Part shown: in pieces, positions 25,848-38,600 of the stretch
Numbering within the stretch: the stretch's first letter is position 1
Layout: every line of letters starts with the position of its first letter
Source: CAYZWU01 sp964482235
GTDB lineage: Bacteria; Planctomycetota; B15-G4; CAYZWU01
DNA: 50,403 nt
Assembly: GCA_964482235.1 (NCBI GenBank)
Contig: CAYZWU010000039.1
Span: 1 to 50,403 of the forward strand
Direction of reading: 5' to 3'
Translations under genes and position numbers: made by a program
Notes under the pieces: model-generated
The model's database searches: none
Seen by the model: only the letters and a program-made list of their open reading frames with translations
What the model was told of the DNA's origin: nothing

Positions 25848-27113
25848 TTACTCGTGCCGCAGCGCCTCGATAGGATCGAGCTGGGCGGCGCGGTTCGCCG
25901 GATAGATCCCGAAGATGATCCCCACGGCCACGGAGATGAAGAGAGCCAGGAAGAGCGACCATGGCGTGATCTGTGTGGTCATGTCGAAGAAGGCGGTCAC
26001 CAGCCAGGGCAGCGTCACGCCCAGCCCCACGCCGATCAAGCCGCCGAAACCCGACAGGATGATCGACTCGGAGAGGAACTGGACCACGATATCGTGCTGC
26101 CTGGCTCCCAGAGCCCTGCGTATGCCGATCTCGCGCGTCCGTTCCGTCACCGTTGCCAGCATGATGTTCATGATGCCTATCCCCCCCACGAGGAGAGAGA
26201 TCGCCGCGATGGAGCCGAGAACGATGTTGAAGGTGCGCTCGGTCTCTTCCGCCTGGCGCAGGAGCTCGAGAGGGACCTCGAGCTTGTAGTCCTCCTTCTT
26301 GTGATGGCGCTGGAGCAGGTCTTCCACGACGTTGGCCGCCGCCACGACGTTCTCCAGCGAGTTCACCTTGAGAGTCATGCTGTGGAGCTGGATCCGCTCG
26401 AGGTCGAAACTGCCCGAGCTGATCTTGACGATCATTTCGCCGAATCGCGTCTTCGCCGTCGAGAGGGGGATGTACATATCCTTGTCGAAGTTTCGCCGTC
26501 CCTCGCCGCCCTTGTCGGCCCGGGGCTCCATGATCCCCACGACCTTGTAAGGCTGCTGGCCGAGCCTCACGATCATGCCGAGCGGCTCGTCGACGGGAAA
26601 GAGCGCCCTCACGAGCTCTGCTCCGAGGACGCAGACGTTGTGCTTTCCCTTGACGTCCATCCAGGTGATGAAGCGCCCCTGCTTCAACCTGAGCTTGGCC
26701 ACGTCCATGTACCAGGGCATGGTGCCCACGACAAGCCCGTCGATCCGGCGCTCCCTGCTCCGGATGTTCTGGCGGATCTCCCTCGTGGGAACGACGATCT
26801 CCACCGTGGGAAGGGTTTGGCTGATCCTCTCGGCATCGTCATAGGTCAGACCGTACTCCACGACCCGGGAGCGCGATGCCGACGCGGACTGGTCTTCCGG
26901 AGGCTTCACCGATTCGACGAGGATGTTGTGGCTGCCAAGCTGGCGAATCCGTTCCAGCGCTTCCTGGCTGGCGCCCTCGCCGATGGCCAGCATGGCGATG
27001 ACGGAGCAGACGCCGAACACGATCCCGAGCACGGTGAGGATGGAGCGGAGCCCGTGCAGGCAGAGCGACTTGACACCGAGCTTCAACGTCCTCTTGATGG
27101 CAAAGGTCCTCAT
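25848..27113 (-). CDS. MacB/LolC-type ABC transporter permease
   Basis: The membrane subunit of a type VII (mechanotransmission) ABC transporter. The 421-residue protein has the four-helix layout: TM1 at about 23-45 (SILTVLGIVFGVCSVIAMLAIG), a large periplasmic domain (about 46-285), then TM2-TM4 (about 290-415). Family motifs are GIGIMNIMLATVTERTREIGIRRALGA (seen in two parts around residue 320) and the C-terminal PANRAAQLDPIEALRHE. It overlaps the ATPase gene by ATGA and is last in an outer-membrane factor, adaptor, ATPase, permease operon. These systems do not translocate across the inner membrane but push periplasmic substrates outward. Confidence 0.93.
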   Translation of the reverse strand: MRTFAIKRTLKLGVKSLCLHGLRSILTVLGIVFGVCSVIAMLAIGEGASQEALERIRQLGSHNILVESVKPPEDQSASASRSRVVEYGLTYDDAERISQTLPTVEIVVPTREIRQNIRSRERRIDGLVVGTMPWYMDVAKLRLKQGRFITWMDVKGKHNVCVLGAELVRALFPVDEPLGMIVRLGQQPYKVVGIMEPRADKGGEGRRNFDKDMYIPLSTAKTRFGEMIVKISSGSFDLERIQLHSMTLKVNSLENVVAAANVVEDLLQRHHKKEDYKLEVPLELLRQAEETERTFNIVLGSIAAISLLVGGIGIMNIMLATVTERTREIGIRRALGARQHDIVVQFLSESIILSGFGGLIGVGLGVTLPWLVTAFFDMTTQITPWSLFLALFISVAVGIIFGIYPANRAAQLDPIEALRHE

Positions 27114-27811
27114 GACACGGCCACCTTTCCGGTGATCTCGTCATGCTCCACTCTTCCGTCCTTCATGCGGATCAGGCGGCGGGCGCGGCGGGCCACATCC
27201 GTATCGTGGGTGACCACGATCAACGTCTTCCCCTCGGCATTGAGTTCGTCCATCAGGCCCAGGACGTCCCTTCCCGTGGCGGAATCGAGATTCCCCGTGG
27301 GCTCGTCGGCCAGGATCAGGATCGGATCGTTGGCCAGGGCCCGCGCGATCGCCACGCGCTGCTGTTGCCCGCCAGACAGCTCCATCGGGCGGTGCTGCAG
27401 CCTCTCCTGGAGGCCCATTCTCGCGGCGAGCACCTCGGCCCGACGGCAGCTTTCCCATTCGGTGATGCCTTGATAGTAGAGCGGTACCTCGATGTTCTCC
27501 AGAACGGTGAGCTGGGGGATGAGGTTGTACGACTGGAATACGAAGCCAAGCATTTCGTTCCGCGTTGCGGACATGCTGTCGTCATCCATCTCGGACACGT
27601 CCACGCCGCCGAGATAGTAGCTGCCCGCCGTCGGGCGGTCGAGGCATCCGAGGAGGTTGAGCAGGGTGGACTTTCCCGATCCCGACGGCCCCATGATGGC
27701 CACGTACTCGCCCTCGCTGATCGTGAGCGTCACGTCGACCAGGGCTTTCACCTGCACCTTGCCCAGATCGTAGACCTTGAGGACATCTTCGAATCGAACG
27801 ATCTCGTTCAA
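27110..27811 (-). CDS. ABC transporter ATP-binding protein (MacB/LolD type)
   Basis: The 233-residue cytoplasmic ATPase partner of the permease. Walker A GPSGSGKST (41-49), Q-loop VFQSYNLIP, signature LSGGQQQR (145-152), Walker B ILILADEPT (164-172) and the switch His in VVTHD are all present, so it should hydrolyse ATP. The start is a TTG at 27811 overlapping the adaptor stop (TTGA); no ATG would keep the conserved N-terminal strand IVRFEDVLKVY. Its stop overlaps the permease start. All three genes are therefore translationally linked. Confidence 0.94.
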   Translation of the reverse strand: MNEIVRFEDVLKVYDLGKVQVKALVDVTLTISEGEYVAIMGPSGSGKSTLLNLLGCLDRPTAGSYYLGGVDVSEMDDDSMSATRNEMLGFVFQSYNLIPQLTVLENIEVPLYYQGITEWESCRRAEVLAARMGLQERLQHRPMELSGGQQQRVAIARALANDPILILADEPTGNLDSATGRDVLGLMDELNAEGKTLIVVTHDTDVARRARRLIRMKDGRVEHDEITGKVAVS

Positions 27812-29733
27812 CGCACCCCCCCGGCGCCCTCATCGCCGCCGCCCGATCCGGATGCGGTGTCGTTCAGGCCGGAAGCGGGCTCCGCCTGTGAGCCGGCGTC
27901 GGCGCGCAGGTTGCCGGACTTCATGCCGAGCTTCTTCTCCGAATTGCCGGGATCCGTGCCGGAACCGGCATCGGCGCCGGGACCGCTCTGCCCCGGGCTT
28001 CCCTGCTGCGCACCGCCGGGCCACTTGGGTGCACCGTCGCCGTCAGGCGTTTCCGTCTCGCCGGGCTTTTTCCCCGGCCGTGCGTCCTCGCTCTCCGCGC
28101 CGCTGGCCTTGCGGTCGATCAGCGCCCAGGTGCCCGGCGGCGAGAGCAGAACCATGTCGCCCTCGCCGAGCCCTTCCTTGATCTCGATGAACGTGTCGTT
28201 GTAATCGCCGGTGACAACGACCACGGGAACGGTTTCGCCCCCCTTCATGGTGAAGCAGAACCTCTGGCCGCTCCTGGCCACCACGGTCTGGATCGGCACG
28301 AGAAGCACATCCTTCTTCTCCTGCAGGACGATGCGCACCTGCGCCGACATCCCCGGCTTCAGGAAGGACAGGTCCTCCTCGATGGACACATCGGTCGAGT
28401 AGACCTTGAGGTCGGGGTTGAGCCATCGCGACTGGTTGTCCGGAAGCACACCCACCTTGAGGACCTTGCCGTGGAGATCGAGGTCGGGCTGGGCATCCAC
28501 GGTGACGATCGCCCGCTGTCCTACCCTCACTCCCTTCACCGACGATTCGTGCACCTTCACCTCGACGGCCATTGTGGAGATATCGGGGATGGTGATGATC
28601 GTCTGCCGCTCCCTCACCGTGCCGCCCTCTTCGATCCGGCGCGAATCCCGGCCCCAGTCGCCGCTCTGATTGGCCCAGACGACCAGGCCCGGTGCCGTGG
28701 CACGGATCGTGCAGTTCTCGATCTGCCGCCTGTAGTCTTCGAGGCGGCTTTTCTGAAGCTCGTACTTGGCCGTGTTGGCCTCGAGGGAGGATCGCTTCTG
28801 CGTCTCCTGGGCGCGGGCCCGGGCCTGGATGCGCTCGAGCTCCTTGTACGACTCCTTGTAGTCCGAAAGAAGCTTCTCCGCCTCCTTGTAGAACTCGTAC
28901 TTGAGAAAGAGGTCGAGATCCGTCTTGGTCTGGCTCCACTCCACATCGCGGCGCATCATGAGCAGCTGTGCGGCCTTGAGGTCGTTCTGGGAGACGAACT
29001 TCTCCTTGGCCAGCTCCTCGGTCCAGTGCAGGTCGTCCTTGGCCAGCTCGAGCTGCTCCTCGGCCAGCATGATCGCGTTGTCGAGCTCGCGCCAGCGCTG
29101 CAGGGAGGCCCCCTTGATCAATCCCGGACTGGACCGCTCCTTGCCGAGAATCTGCGGGGAGAAGAGGTCGATATCTCCGCTCGATATCCTCGACGCCAGA
29201 TCTTCGCCCAGGTAGCGCTGCAGGTCCATGAGCGCAAACTTCACGGCCAGCTCGCCGGCCTTGATATCGCTGTCGTTCTGCTTGAGCTGGATCTCCAGCG
29301 CCTCCTTGGACATGACGTAGTCCGAGTAGGCCGACTGGTACGAGATCTCCTGGGTCTTCAACCGCTCGCTGAGCTCCGAGGCGTCAAGCTTCACCAGGAT
29401 CCGTCCGTTCTCGATGTCCTGTTCGGTGATCTGCGTCCCCTCCTCGACCAGCTCGAGGATCGTGGCATGACCTTCCACCTGGCACTTGATCTCGTGGGAC
29501 TCGAGCGCCTTGAGGTTGCCCCCCTCCAGCACGGAGATGATCAGGTCGCCGCGCGTCGCCGGCACGAGTGGCGAATCGGCATCGAGGACATCGTCCCCGC
29601 CGTTGAAGAAGAGGAGCCACGTGAGCCCCCCGAGAGCCGTGATGGCCACGAATCCGAGGAAGATCCCCCTGGACAACCGCTTCGGCTTCCGCCCTTTCAG
29701 GGAAACATCCTCTTCCAGAACCAGCTCATTCAT
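27808..29733 (-). CDS. Periplasmic adaptor (HlyD/MacA family) with long coiled coil
   Basis: The membrane-fusion subunit linking the MacB-like permease to the outer-membrane factor. The product from ATG 29733 is 641 residues; an open frame extends upstream but without conserved sequence. One N-terminal transmembrane helix (about 24-43) anchors it. A split lipoyl/barrel-sandwich domain (DLIISVLEGGNLKALESHEI at one end, IRATAPGLVVWANQSGDW at the other) flanks a very long coiled-coil hairpin of about 230 residues. Beta-barrel and membrane-proximal domains follow to about residue 540. The last 100 residues are a Gly/Pro/Ser/Asp-rich low-complexity tail without family precedent that I know of. MacA proteins are usually under 400 residues. 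Confidence 0.9.
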   Translation of the reverse strand: MNELVLEEDVSLKGRKPKRLSRGIFLGFVAITALGGLTWLLFFNGGDDVLDADSPLVPATRGDLIISVLEGGNLKALESHEIKCQVEGHATILELVEEGTQITEQDIENGRILVKLDASELSERLKTQEISYQSAYSDYVMSKEALEIQLKQNDSDIKAGELAVKFALMDLQRYLGEDLASRISSGDIDLFSPQILGKERSSPGLIKGASLQRWRELDNAIMLAEEQLELAKDDLHWTEELAKEKFVSQNDLKAAQLLMMRRDVEWSQTKTDLDLFLKYEFYKEAEKLLSDYKESYKELERIQARARAQETQKRSSLEANTAKYELQKSRLEDYRRQIENCTIRATAPGLVVWANQSGDWGRDSRRIEEGGTVRERQTIITIPDISTMAVEVKVHESSVKGVRVGQRAIVTVDAQPDLDLHGKVLKVGVLPDNQSRWLNPDLKVYSTDVSIEEDLSFLKPGMSAQVRIVLQEKKDVLLVPIQTVVARSGQRFCFTMKGGETVPVVVVTGDYNDTFIEIKEGLGEGDMVLLSPPGTWALIDRKASGAESEDARPGKKPGETETPDGDGAPKWPGGAQQGSPGQSGPGADAGSGTDPGNSEKKLGMKSGNLRADAGSQAEPASGLNDTASGSGGGDEGAGGVR

Positions 29734-29753
29734 ATTTCTAATCCTGCTTCCAC

Positions 29754-31403
29754 CTATTCCTCGAGATCGAGGCTCGTCGGCTCCACCCATCTTCCGAGAT
29801 CGTCGATCTCCAGGATTCCCATGTCGCGCCAGAGTTCGAGGCGCGAAATCTTGTAGTCGATAACAGCCCTTGTCCGGTTGTTCCACGCCCTGAGCAGCGC
29901 CGACTGCGAATCGAGCATGTCGCGCGTGGTGGCGTCGCCCTTCTGAAGCAAAAGATCCGTGGACTTCTTCCGCCTCTCGGCCAGGGCCACGGACTGCTTC
30001 TGGATCTCGAAGCTGTCGCGCGACTGGGCCAGCGATCGAAAGGCGTCGCGGATCTGAAGCATGATGTTGTCCCTCTCGTCGCCGAAGGAGCGCCTGGATC
30101 TGTCGAAGGAGATCAACGCCTCCCGGTAGAGGTTTCTCTCCTCCTTTCGATCGAGAGGAAGCTCGAGGTCGAGACCGAGCTCGTACCGTCCCGTTCGCGG
30201 CCTGAAGTTGGCCACGTTGTTGGGACCCTGGGAGTCGAATGAGGCTCCTCCCACGAGGTTGAGCTCGGGAAGCAGCCCGTCTTCAGCCAGAACGATCTTC
30301 CGTCCCGCATCTTCCACCTGGTCGATGGTGTTGAGAAAGTCCATTCGCCGCACAAAGGCGATCCTGATCGCCTTTTCCGGAGTGAGATCGATCTTCTCCA
30401 GATCGACGTCGGCAAGCTTGGCCAGCTCGTCCGGATCGAGATCCACGTTGGCGTCGGGCTGCAGGCCGAGAGTGACCTTGAAGCTGTCGAGAGAGCTCTT
30501 GTAAGTCTGCTTGGCGAGAATCACTTCCTGTTCCGCCTCGAGCAGATTCTGTCTCGCCTGGTCGACCTCGAATTCAGGCAGGTGTCCCGCCTTTGCGAAG
30601 GCCTCGGTTCTCCTCCTCGCGAATTCGAGGGCCTCGCGGTTCCTTTCCGCGTTGTCGAGAGAGTCGAGCTGCTGGAGCACCCTGTAGTATTCGCTGGCGA
30701 TCGATACGGTGAATTGCCGGCGATACCGCTTGAAATCCCTCAGCTCGTAGACCATGTTGCGCTCGGCCTGGGTCAGGCTCTCCGTCGCCACGGCCCGTCC
30801 CGCTCCCTGAAGAAGAGGAACGGTGAAGCTGGCTGTCACGGCGGAGATGAGCGACTGGTCCGGGTCGCCGGTGACGTACCGGAAGAAGTTGGCGCCCAGG
30901 TTCAGCCCCACCTGGCCGCCGAAGGCGAGCATCTTGCTCACCCCGAGCCCGGCGCTGCCCTCCATGTTGAGCTCCCGGTTGTCGACGACATAGGCTCCCT
31001 CCATGTCGCCGCTGAAGATGAAATCCCACCGGTGCCGCTCGAGGGAAAGGGAGAGGGCCGAAAGATAGACGTTCTCCTTCTGTGTCTGATACGACCTGCT
31101 GTTGTTCATGGCCAGCTTGAGCGCATCTTCGAGCAATAGAAGGACGAGCGGACCATCCCAGGATTTCAGGACGGCTTCGCCTTCCTGCCCTTCAGGGATA
31201 TCTTCCTTCACGAACTGCTGGAGAGTGTCCGGCTTCCAGTCGATGGAGAAGCCCTCGGAATCCCCGAAAGCGGCCATCTGCTTGGAATCGAGAATGCTGG
31301 AGACCTCCCGATCCGCATCTTCCCTGTATTCCTCGGGTGAGGAGCAGGAAGCCAGGAGCAAAAAACAGAAATAGAGGGCTGATAGGAACCTGGATCGACT
31401 CAT
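29754..31403 (-). CDS. TolC-family outer-membrane lipoprotein of the efflux operon
   Basis: The outer-membrane channel of the tripartite system. The 549-residue protein has a lipoprotein signal, FLLLASC with Cys20, as in OprM-type factors. Two OEP repeats follow, each with a long helical hairpin: first near 100-300 (AERNREALEFARRRTEAFAK, LLEAEQEVILAKQTYKSSLD), second near 320-530 (EKAIRIAFVRRMDFLN and RDSFEIQKQSVALAERRKKS). It is the first gene of the operon and ends 20 bases before the adaptor start. An ACTAATTTTAGT inverted repeat at 31451-31462 lies upstream and could be an operator. The substrate is unknown. Confidence 0.92.
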   Translation of the reverse strand: MSRSRFLSALYFCFLLLASCSSPEEYREDADREVSSILDSKQMAAFGDSEGFSIDWKPDTLQQFVKEDIPEGQEGEAVLKSWDGPLVLLLLEDALKLAMNNSRSYQTQKENVYLSALSLSLERHRWDFIFSGDMEGAYVVDNRELNMEGSAGLGVSKMLAFGGQVGLNLGANFFRYVTGDPDQSLISAVTASFTVPLLQGAGRAVATESLTQAERNMVYELRDFKRYRRQFTVSIASEYYRVLQQLDSLDNAERNREALEFARRRTEAFAKAGHLPEFEVDQARQNLLEAEQEVILAKQTYKSSLDSFKVTLGLQPDANVDLDPDELAKLADVDLEKIDLTPEKAIRIAFVRRMDFLNTIDQVEDAGRKIVLAEDGLLPELNLVGGASFDSQGPNNVANFRPRTGRYELGLDLELPLDRKEERNLYREALISFDRSRRSFGDERDNIMLQIRDAFRSLAQSRDSFEIQKQSVALAERRKKSTDLLLQKGDATTRDMLDSQSALLRAWNNRTRAVIDYKISRLELWRDMGILEIDDLGRWVEPTSLDLEE

Positions 31404-31701
31404 CTGGTTCAGCGGGGTGCCGAGTTGCCTGTGAAAGGAGTTAAGTAAACACTAATTTTAGTATTACGCAATCAGAGAGGAAGAGAGGAGAAAAAAAAAA
31501 GAATAGTGCGCCAAAATGACAAATCCTGCCACATTGACATGGCCCGATGCATTCCCCCTTCTCCCTCCAGATCCAAAAAACCGCCTATCCTGTTATCTAC
31601 CAGAGTATTTCAGCTGCTGCTCCCCGGAACGCGACCTTTTCGCTTTGGCACTGCCTTTGCATGATCACCGAGAAACCGACTCATGACGGAGGAGCTGAAA
31701 A
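31404..31701. other. Divergent intergenic region, efflux operon and clpB
   Basis: About 300 bases. The clpB side has the sigma-54 promoter (31646-31661). The efflux side has TTGCGT and TTTACT on the minus strand, 16 bases apart, as a weak sigma-70 candidate, overlapping the ACTAATTTTAGT inverted repeat (31451-31462). An A-rich run lies at about 31487-31500. No CIRCE or sigma-32 promoter is visible for clpB. Confidence 0.5.
31646..31661 (+). promoter_or_regulatory. Canonical sigma-54 (-24/-12) promoter of clpB
   Basis: TTGGCACTGCCTTTGCA matches the RpoN consensus TTGGCAC-N5-TTGCA without mismatch. The invariant GG (31647-31648) and GC (31659-31660) are exactly 10 bases apart. Start of transcription would be near 31672, leaving a 30-base leader that holds the GGAGGAG ribosome site of clpB. 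Confidence 0.85.
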
Positions 31702-34314
<2,613 letters not shown>

Positions 34315-34320
34315 TGTCTC

Positions 34321-34342
34321 GCCGATCCGCGAGAGGATCGGC
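34321..34342 (+). terminator. Stem-loop just after clpB
   Basis: GCCGATCC (34321-34328) pairs with GGATCGGC (34335-34342) around GCGAGA, 6 bases after the clpB stop. There is no T-run, so it may stabilise the transcript end rather than terminate. Confidence 0.4.
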
Positions 34343-34370
34343 CGACGGCCGACGGCACCGAAGCGGTAGA

Positions 34371-34417
34371 TCAAAAAAAAACCGCCGCGGTCAGAAAGGC
34401 ACCGCGGCGGATTCTTT
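34371..34417. terminator. Bidirectional terminator between clpB and mdh
   Basis: CCGCCGCGGT (34382-34391) and ACCGCGGCGG (34401-34410) form a perfect 10-base stem. A run of eight or more A on the left gives a strong T-run for mdh transcription; ATTCTTT on the right gives a weaker one for clpB. Confidence 0.9.
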
Positions 34418-34444
34418 ATCCGTCAAATCTGCTGAAAGGTAGGA

Positions 34445-35404
34445 TCAACCCTTCGTGAGCTCCTCCACCTCGTCGCAGGTCTTGCGGACCGCACCGACCG
34501 AGTGGGCGAAGGCAGCCTTCTCTTCATCAGTGAGATCGACCTCGATAACCTTCTCGATACCGTTCTTGCCGAGAACGCAGGGCACTCCCACGAACAGTCC
34601 TTCCACACCGTACTCGCCCGTCAGGAGAGCGCAGGTGGGCAGGATCTGCCGGCGGTCGAAGATGATCGACTCGGCCATGGCAAGGGCAGCCCACGCGGGA
34701 GAAACAAAAGCGGAGCCGGAACCAAGAAGTCCAACCACCTCACCTCCCGCCTTGCGGGTGCGGGTCTCGATCGCTTCCAGAGCTTCTTTGCCAACAAACT
34801 TCTCCACGGGCATGCCGGCAACGCGGCAGCAGCTCCTGACAGGGACCATGGTGTCGCCGTGGCCGCCGAGAACACAGGCCTCGACGTTCTCCACGGAAAC
34901 ATTCGCTTCCCTGGCAACGAACCAGCGGTAGCGGTTGGAATCGAGCACGCCGGCCATGCCGAACAGCTTGTTCTTGGGGGGCTTCATCTTCTTGTTCAGG
35001 GTGTAGACGATGGCGTCCAGTGGATTGGCGATGGAGATAACGATGGCGTCGGGGCAATGTTCCATGATGCCGTTCGCCACCTGCTCGGTGATGTTCAGGT
35101 TGGTCTTCAGCAGCTCCTCGCGGGCGGGAAACGTTCCATCGGGACGCACCTTCCTCGGGACACCAGCCGTGTTGATCACCAGCTCTGCACCGGCGAGCAC
35201 ATCGTAGGTCCGGCCGCCTTCCACCACGGTGTCCACACCGATCGTCGGGGTACCCTCGGAGATATCGAGGCACTTTCCCTTGGCAAAGTCAGGTTCCAGA
35301 ATGTCCATCAAGGCCACGCTTTTGGACAGCTGCCTGCGAGCGGCCTCCTGTGCAAGGACTCCGCCGATGTTACCGCCGCCGATAATGCCTATCTTGTTCA
35401 GCAT
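34445..35404 (-). CDS. mdh: Malate dehydrogenase (LDH-like type)
   Basis: The enzyme interconverts malate and oxaloacetate with NAD in the TCA cycle. The 319-residue product from ATG 35404 starts MLNKIGIIGGGNIGGVLAQE with the nucleotide fold GGGNIGG (9-15). It has TAGVPRKVRPDGTFPAREEL with the substrate Arg loop, ISIANPLDAIVY, and the catalytic His in VLGGHGDTMVP. This is the type-3 MDH common outside enterobacteria. GAGG precedes the ATG; a longer open frame upstream lacks conserved sequence. The ARTICLE-like SCCR segment (about 171-174) has two adjacent cysteines not typical of the family. A bidirectional terminator follows. Confidence 0.94.
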   Translation of the reverse strand: MLNKIGIIGGGNIGGVLAQEAARRQLSKSVALMDILEPDFAKGKCLDISEGTPTIGVDTVVEGGRTYDVLAGAELVINTAGVPRKVRPDGTFPAREELLKTNLNITEQVANGIMEHCPDAIVISIANPLDAIVYTLNKKMKPPKNKLFGMAGVLDSNRYRWFVAREANVSVENVEACVLGGHGDTMVPVRSCCRVAGMPVEKFVGKEALEAIETRTRKAGGEVVGLLGSGSAFVSPAWAALAMAESIIFDRRQILPTCALLTGEYGVEGLFVGVPCVLGKNGIEKVIEVDLTDEEKAAFAHSVGAVRKTCDEVEELTKG

Positions 35405-35602
35405 CGTTTCTACCTCACTTTTTGAATGAATACTTATACGATCTCGACGCGCCCCTTTCGGCTCGAAGGAGGCTCGTTTCCAATACTTTCCGCTGTCAAA
35501 AAGAAATTCCAGAGGGAAGTAGGCATGGTACTCCCCGTAATGGGTGAATTCAACCAGAAATAGACCGGTTTTTCCTAGGGTGGCGCGACCGGGAACGTCG
35601 GC

Positions 35603-35631
35603 TTGACAGGCCCGCCTTGTTAATATATCAA
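35603..35631 (+). promoter_or_regulatory. Sigma-70-type promoter of the M1/M28 peptidase gene
   Basis: TTGACA (35603-35608), 17 bases, then TATCAA (35626-35631). The start would be near 35638, about 50 bases before the ATG, which has AAGGAG 8 bases upstream. Confidence 0.65.
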
Positions 35632-35686
35632 GTTTGAAACAAGAGTGGCCGCACCATGAAGCCTTTTCTCGCAAGGAGTCCGACAG

Positions 35687-38600
35687 ATGATGAAGCGCCT
35701 GACATCGATTCTTCTCCCCGCCGCTGCATGGCTCTGCTGCCTTGGTGCGGCATCCTCTTCTCCTGCAATGCCTTGGACTCCTTCGGAGGACGGCTGTCCC
35801 CACCATGAGCTGAAGGTCGCCATCGACCCTGAATCCAATCGGATCCAGGTGCTGGACACGATCACCATTCCCCCTGGCGAGGATCGGGCGGCGAGCGGCG
35901 GTATCTCCTTTCTACTCCACCGGAATCTCGCGGTGACGTGCCTCACCGAGGGGATCCGGCTCGAACCGGATCCGCCGGCCGATGACGCCGGTGGGCAGGC
36001 GCCCCTCGCGAGGAGCTACACGATCTACCCTCTCGGGAATGGTGCCGCACCCCGGCAGGTGGTCCTCTCGTACGAAGGAGTCATCAATCACCCGGTCGAG
36101 AAGACCGGGGAGGAGTATGCCCGTTCCTTCAGCCAGAGCCCCGGACTCATCAGCCCGGAAGGCGCCGTGCTGTCGGGCGGCACCTGCTGGTATCCCCGGC
36201 TCGAAACGGATCTGGTCACTTTTTCTCTCCATGTAATCCTTCCGGCCGGCTGGACCGCCGTGAGCCAGGGCAAGCGGAGCTCGTTCCAGTCGGCAACGGA
36301 CAAGGCTTCCGTGACGTGGGAGAGCCCAGAGCCGCAGGACGAGATCTACCTCATCGCCGCGGCTTTCACCGAATACGAGCGCGACCTGAAGAACGGGGTG
36401 ACGGCCCACGCCTTCCTGCGCGCCCCCGATCCCTCACTGGCCGCGAAGTACCTCGACGTCACGGGCCTCTACATCGGCATGTACAACCGGCTGATCGGCC
36501 CCTACCCCTTCACCAAGTTCGCTCTTGTCGAGAACTTCTGGGAAACGGGCTACGGCATGCCGTCCTTCACCCTGCTGGGACCGCGCGTGATCCGGTTTCC
36601 CTTCATCCTGCACTCCTCCTATCCTCACGAGATCCTCCACAACTGGTGGGGCAACGGAGTCTACGTGGACTGGGAGAAGGGGAACTGGTGCGAAGGGCTC
36701 ACCGCCTATCTGGCCGACCACCTGATCAAGGAGCAGCGCGGGCAGGGGATGGAGTACCGGCGGGCGACGCTGCAAAAATACCTCGACTACGTGAAGCATT
36801 CGAAGGATTTCCCTCTCACCGAGTTCCGCTCGCGCCACGATGCCGTCACCGAAGCGGTGGGATACGGCAAATGCCTGATGTTCTTTCACATGCTCAGGCA
36901 GCGGCTCGGCGATGAGCTCTTCGTCAAGGGCCTGCGAGACTTCTACCAGGGCAACCTTTTCAGGCACGCCGCATTTTCCGATCTCGAAGCCTCCTTCTCC
37001 GCTGCGAGCGGGATGGACCTCGGGCCGATCTTCGACCAGTGGGTGACACGGCCCGGAGCGCCGAATCTCGAGGTGGACTCCTGGAGCCTCTCCGCCGAGA
37101 AGGGCGCCGAAGGGATCCGGTTCTCCGTCAGGATCCGGCAGATCCAGCCCGAGGAGCCCTATGACCTGGATGTCCCTCTGGCCATTCACCTGATGGGAGA
37201 GGAGAAGGCGAGACTCCACAAGATCGCCGTCAAGGGCCGATCGACGCGCTACGACGCGGTCCTGCCCTCCATGCCGGTCCGCTTCGAGCTCGACCCCCGC
37301 TTCGACGTCTTCCGCCGGCTCGATCGCTCCGAGATCCCCCCCTCCATCGGCCAGGTTTTCGGCGCAGCGAAAATCCTGATCGTTCTGCCCGAGAGGGCGC
37401 CCGAGGCGATGAGCCGGGCGTTCGCGGAGCTGGCCGATCGCTGGAAGTCCGACAATCCCGCCATCGAGACCGTTCTCGACAGCCGTCTCGAGAGGCTGCC
37501 GGACGACGCTTCCGTCTGGATCCTGGGAGAGCGGAACCGGTTCACCCCGAGAGGCTCCGCCGAGCTGGCCGGGTATGGATCGGCGATCGGCAAGGAGCAG
37601 GTCACCCTGGCAGGGGAAGCGCTTCCTGCAAAGGATCGCTGCTTTGTTCTCACCGTCCGCAATCCCGGGAACTGCGACGAGGTTCTTTGCTGGGTCGGGG
37701 CCGACCTGCCGGAGAGCATCCCCGGTCTCGGCCGCAAGCTCCCTCACTACGGGAAGTACTCCTATCTGGCCTTCAGGGGCGACGAGCCGACAAACACGAA
37801 CAAGGGGCAGTGGCCTGCCGTCGGCTCCCCCCTCGTGATCGATCTCGGGGATGAAATGTCGAAGCCCCTCGCCGTGCCGACCGCTCCGCCTCTCATCGAG
37901 CCTCCGCCGGTGTTCACCCCCGATGCCCTGATGAAGCACGTGACCTTTCTGGCGGACGATGGTCTGGAAGGCCGCGGGCTCGGCTCGGCAGGGATCAGGA
38001 AAGCGAGGGAGTACATCGCGGCACGGTTTGCCGCCGCAGGCCTGGAGCCGGCCGGCGATGACGGTGCTTTCTTCCAGACCTTCGAGGCCGCTGCAGGGCA
38101 TGACAGGAAGATGGTCCAGGTAGCCAACGTGCTGGCCAGGCTACCGGGAACGGATCCCGATCTGTCCGACCGCCCCGTGGTGGTCGGCGCTCACTTCGAC
38201 CACCTCGGCCTCGGCTGGCCCGATGTCCACAAGGGCGACGAGGGGAAGATCCACAACGGCGCCGATGACAATGCTTCCGGCGTGGCCGTCCTGCTCGAGC
38301 TGGCGCGGGAGCTCGGTGCGAGGGCAAGGCCGGCGCGGCCCGTTCTGTTCGCCGCCTTCACCGGCGAGGAATCGGGTCTGCTCGGATCGCAGCACTTCAT
38401 CCGATCGCTGGGAGAGAATCCGGCCGATGCGATCTTTGCCATGATCAACATCGATTCCGTCGGGCGCCTGGAGGGACGGAAATTCCAGATCCTCGGGACA
38501 GGCTCGGCGCGGGAATGGGCGTTCATCATCATGGGCGTCGGGTACACGACGGGAATCCTGGCCGACTCCGTTCCCAACGATCCGGGCGGCAGCGACCAGG

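Noticed and set aside
29734..29886. N-terminal extension of the efflux adaptor to position 29886
   Set aside because: It overlaps the end of the outer-membrane factor gene and codes for an Arg/Gly-rich segment unlike any adaptor.
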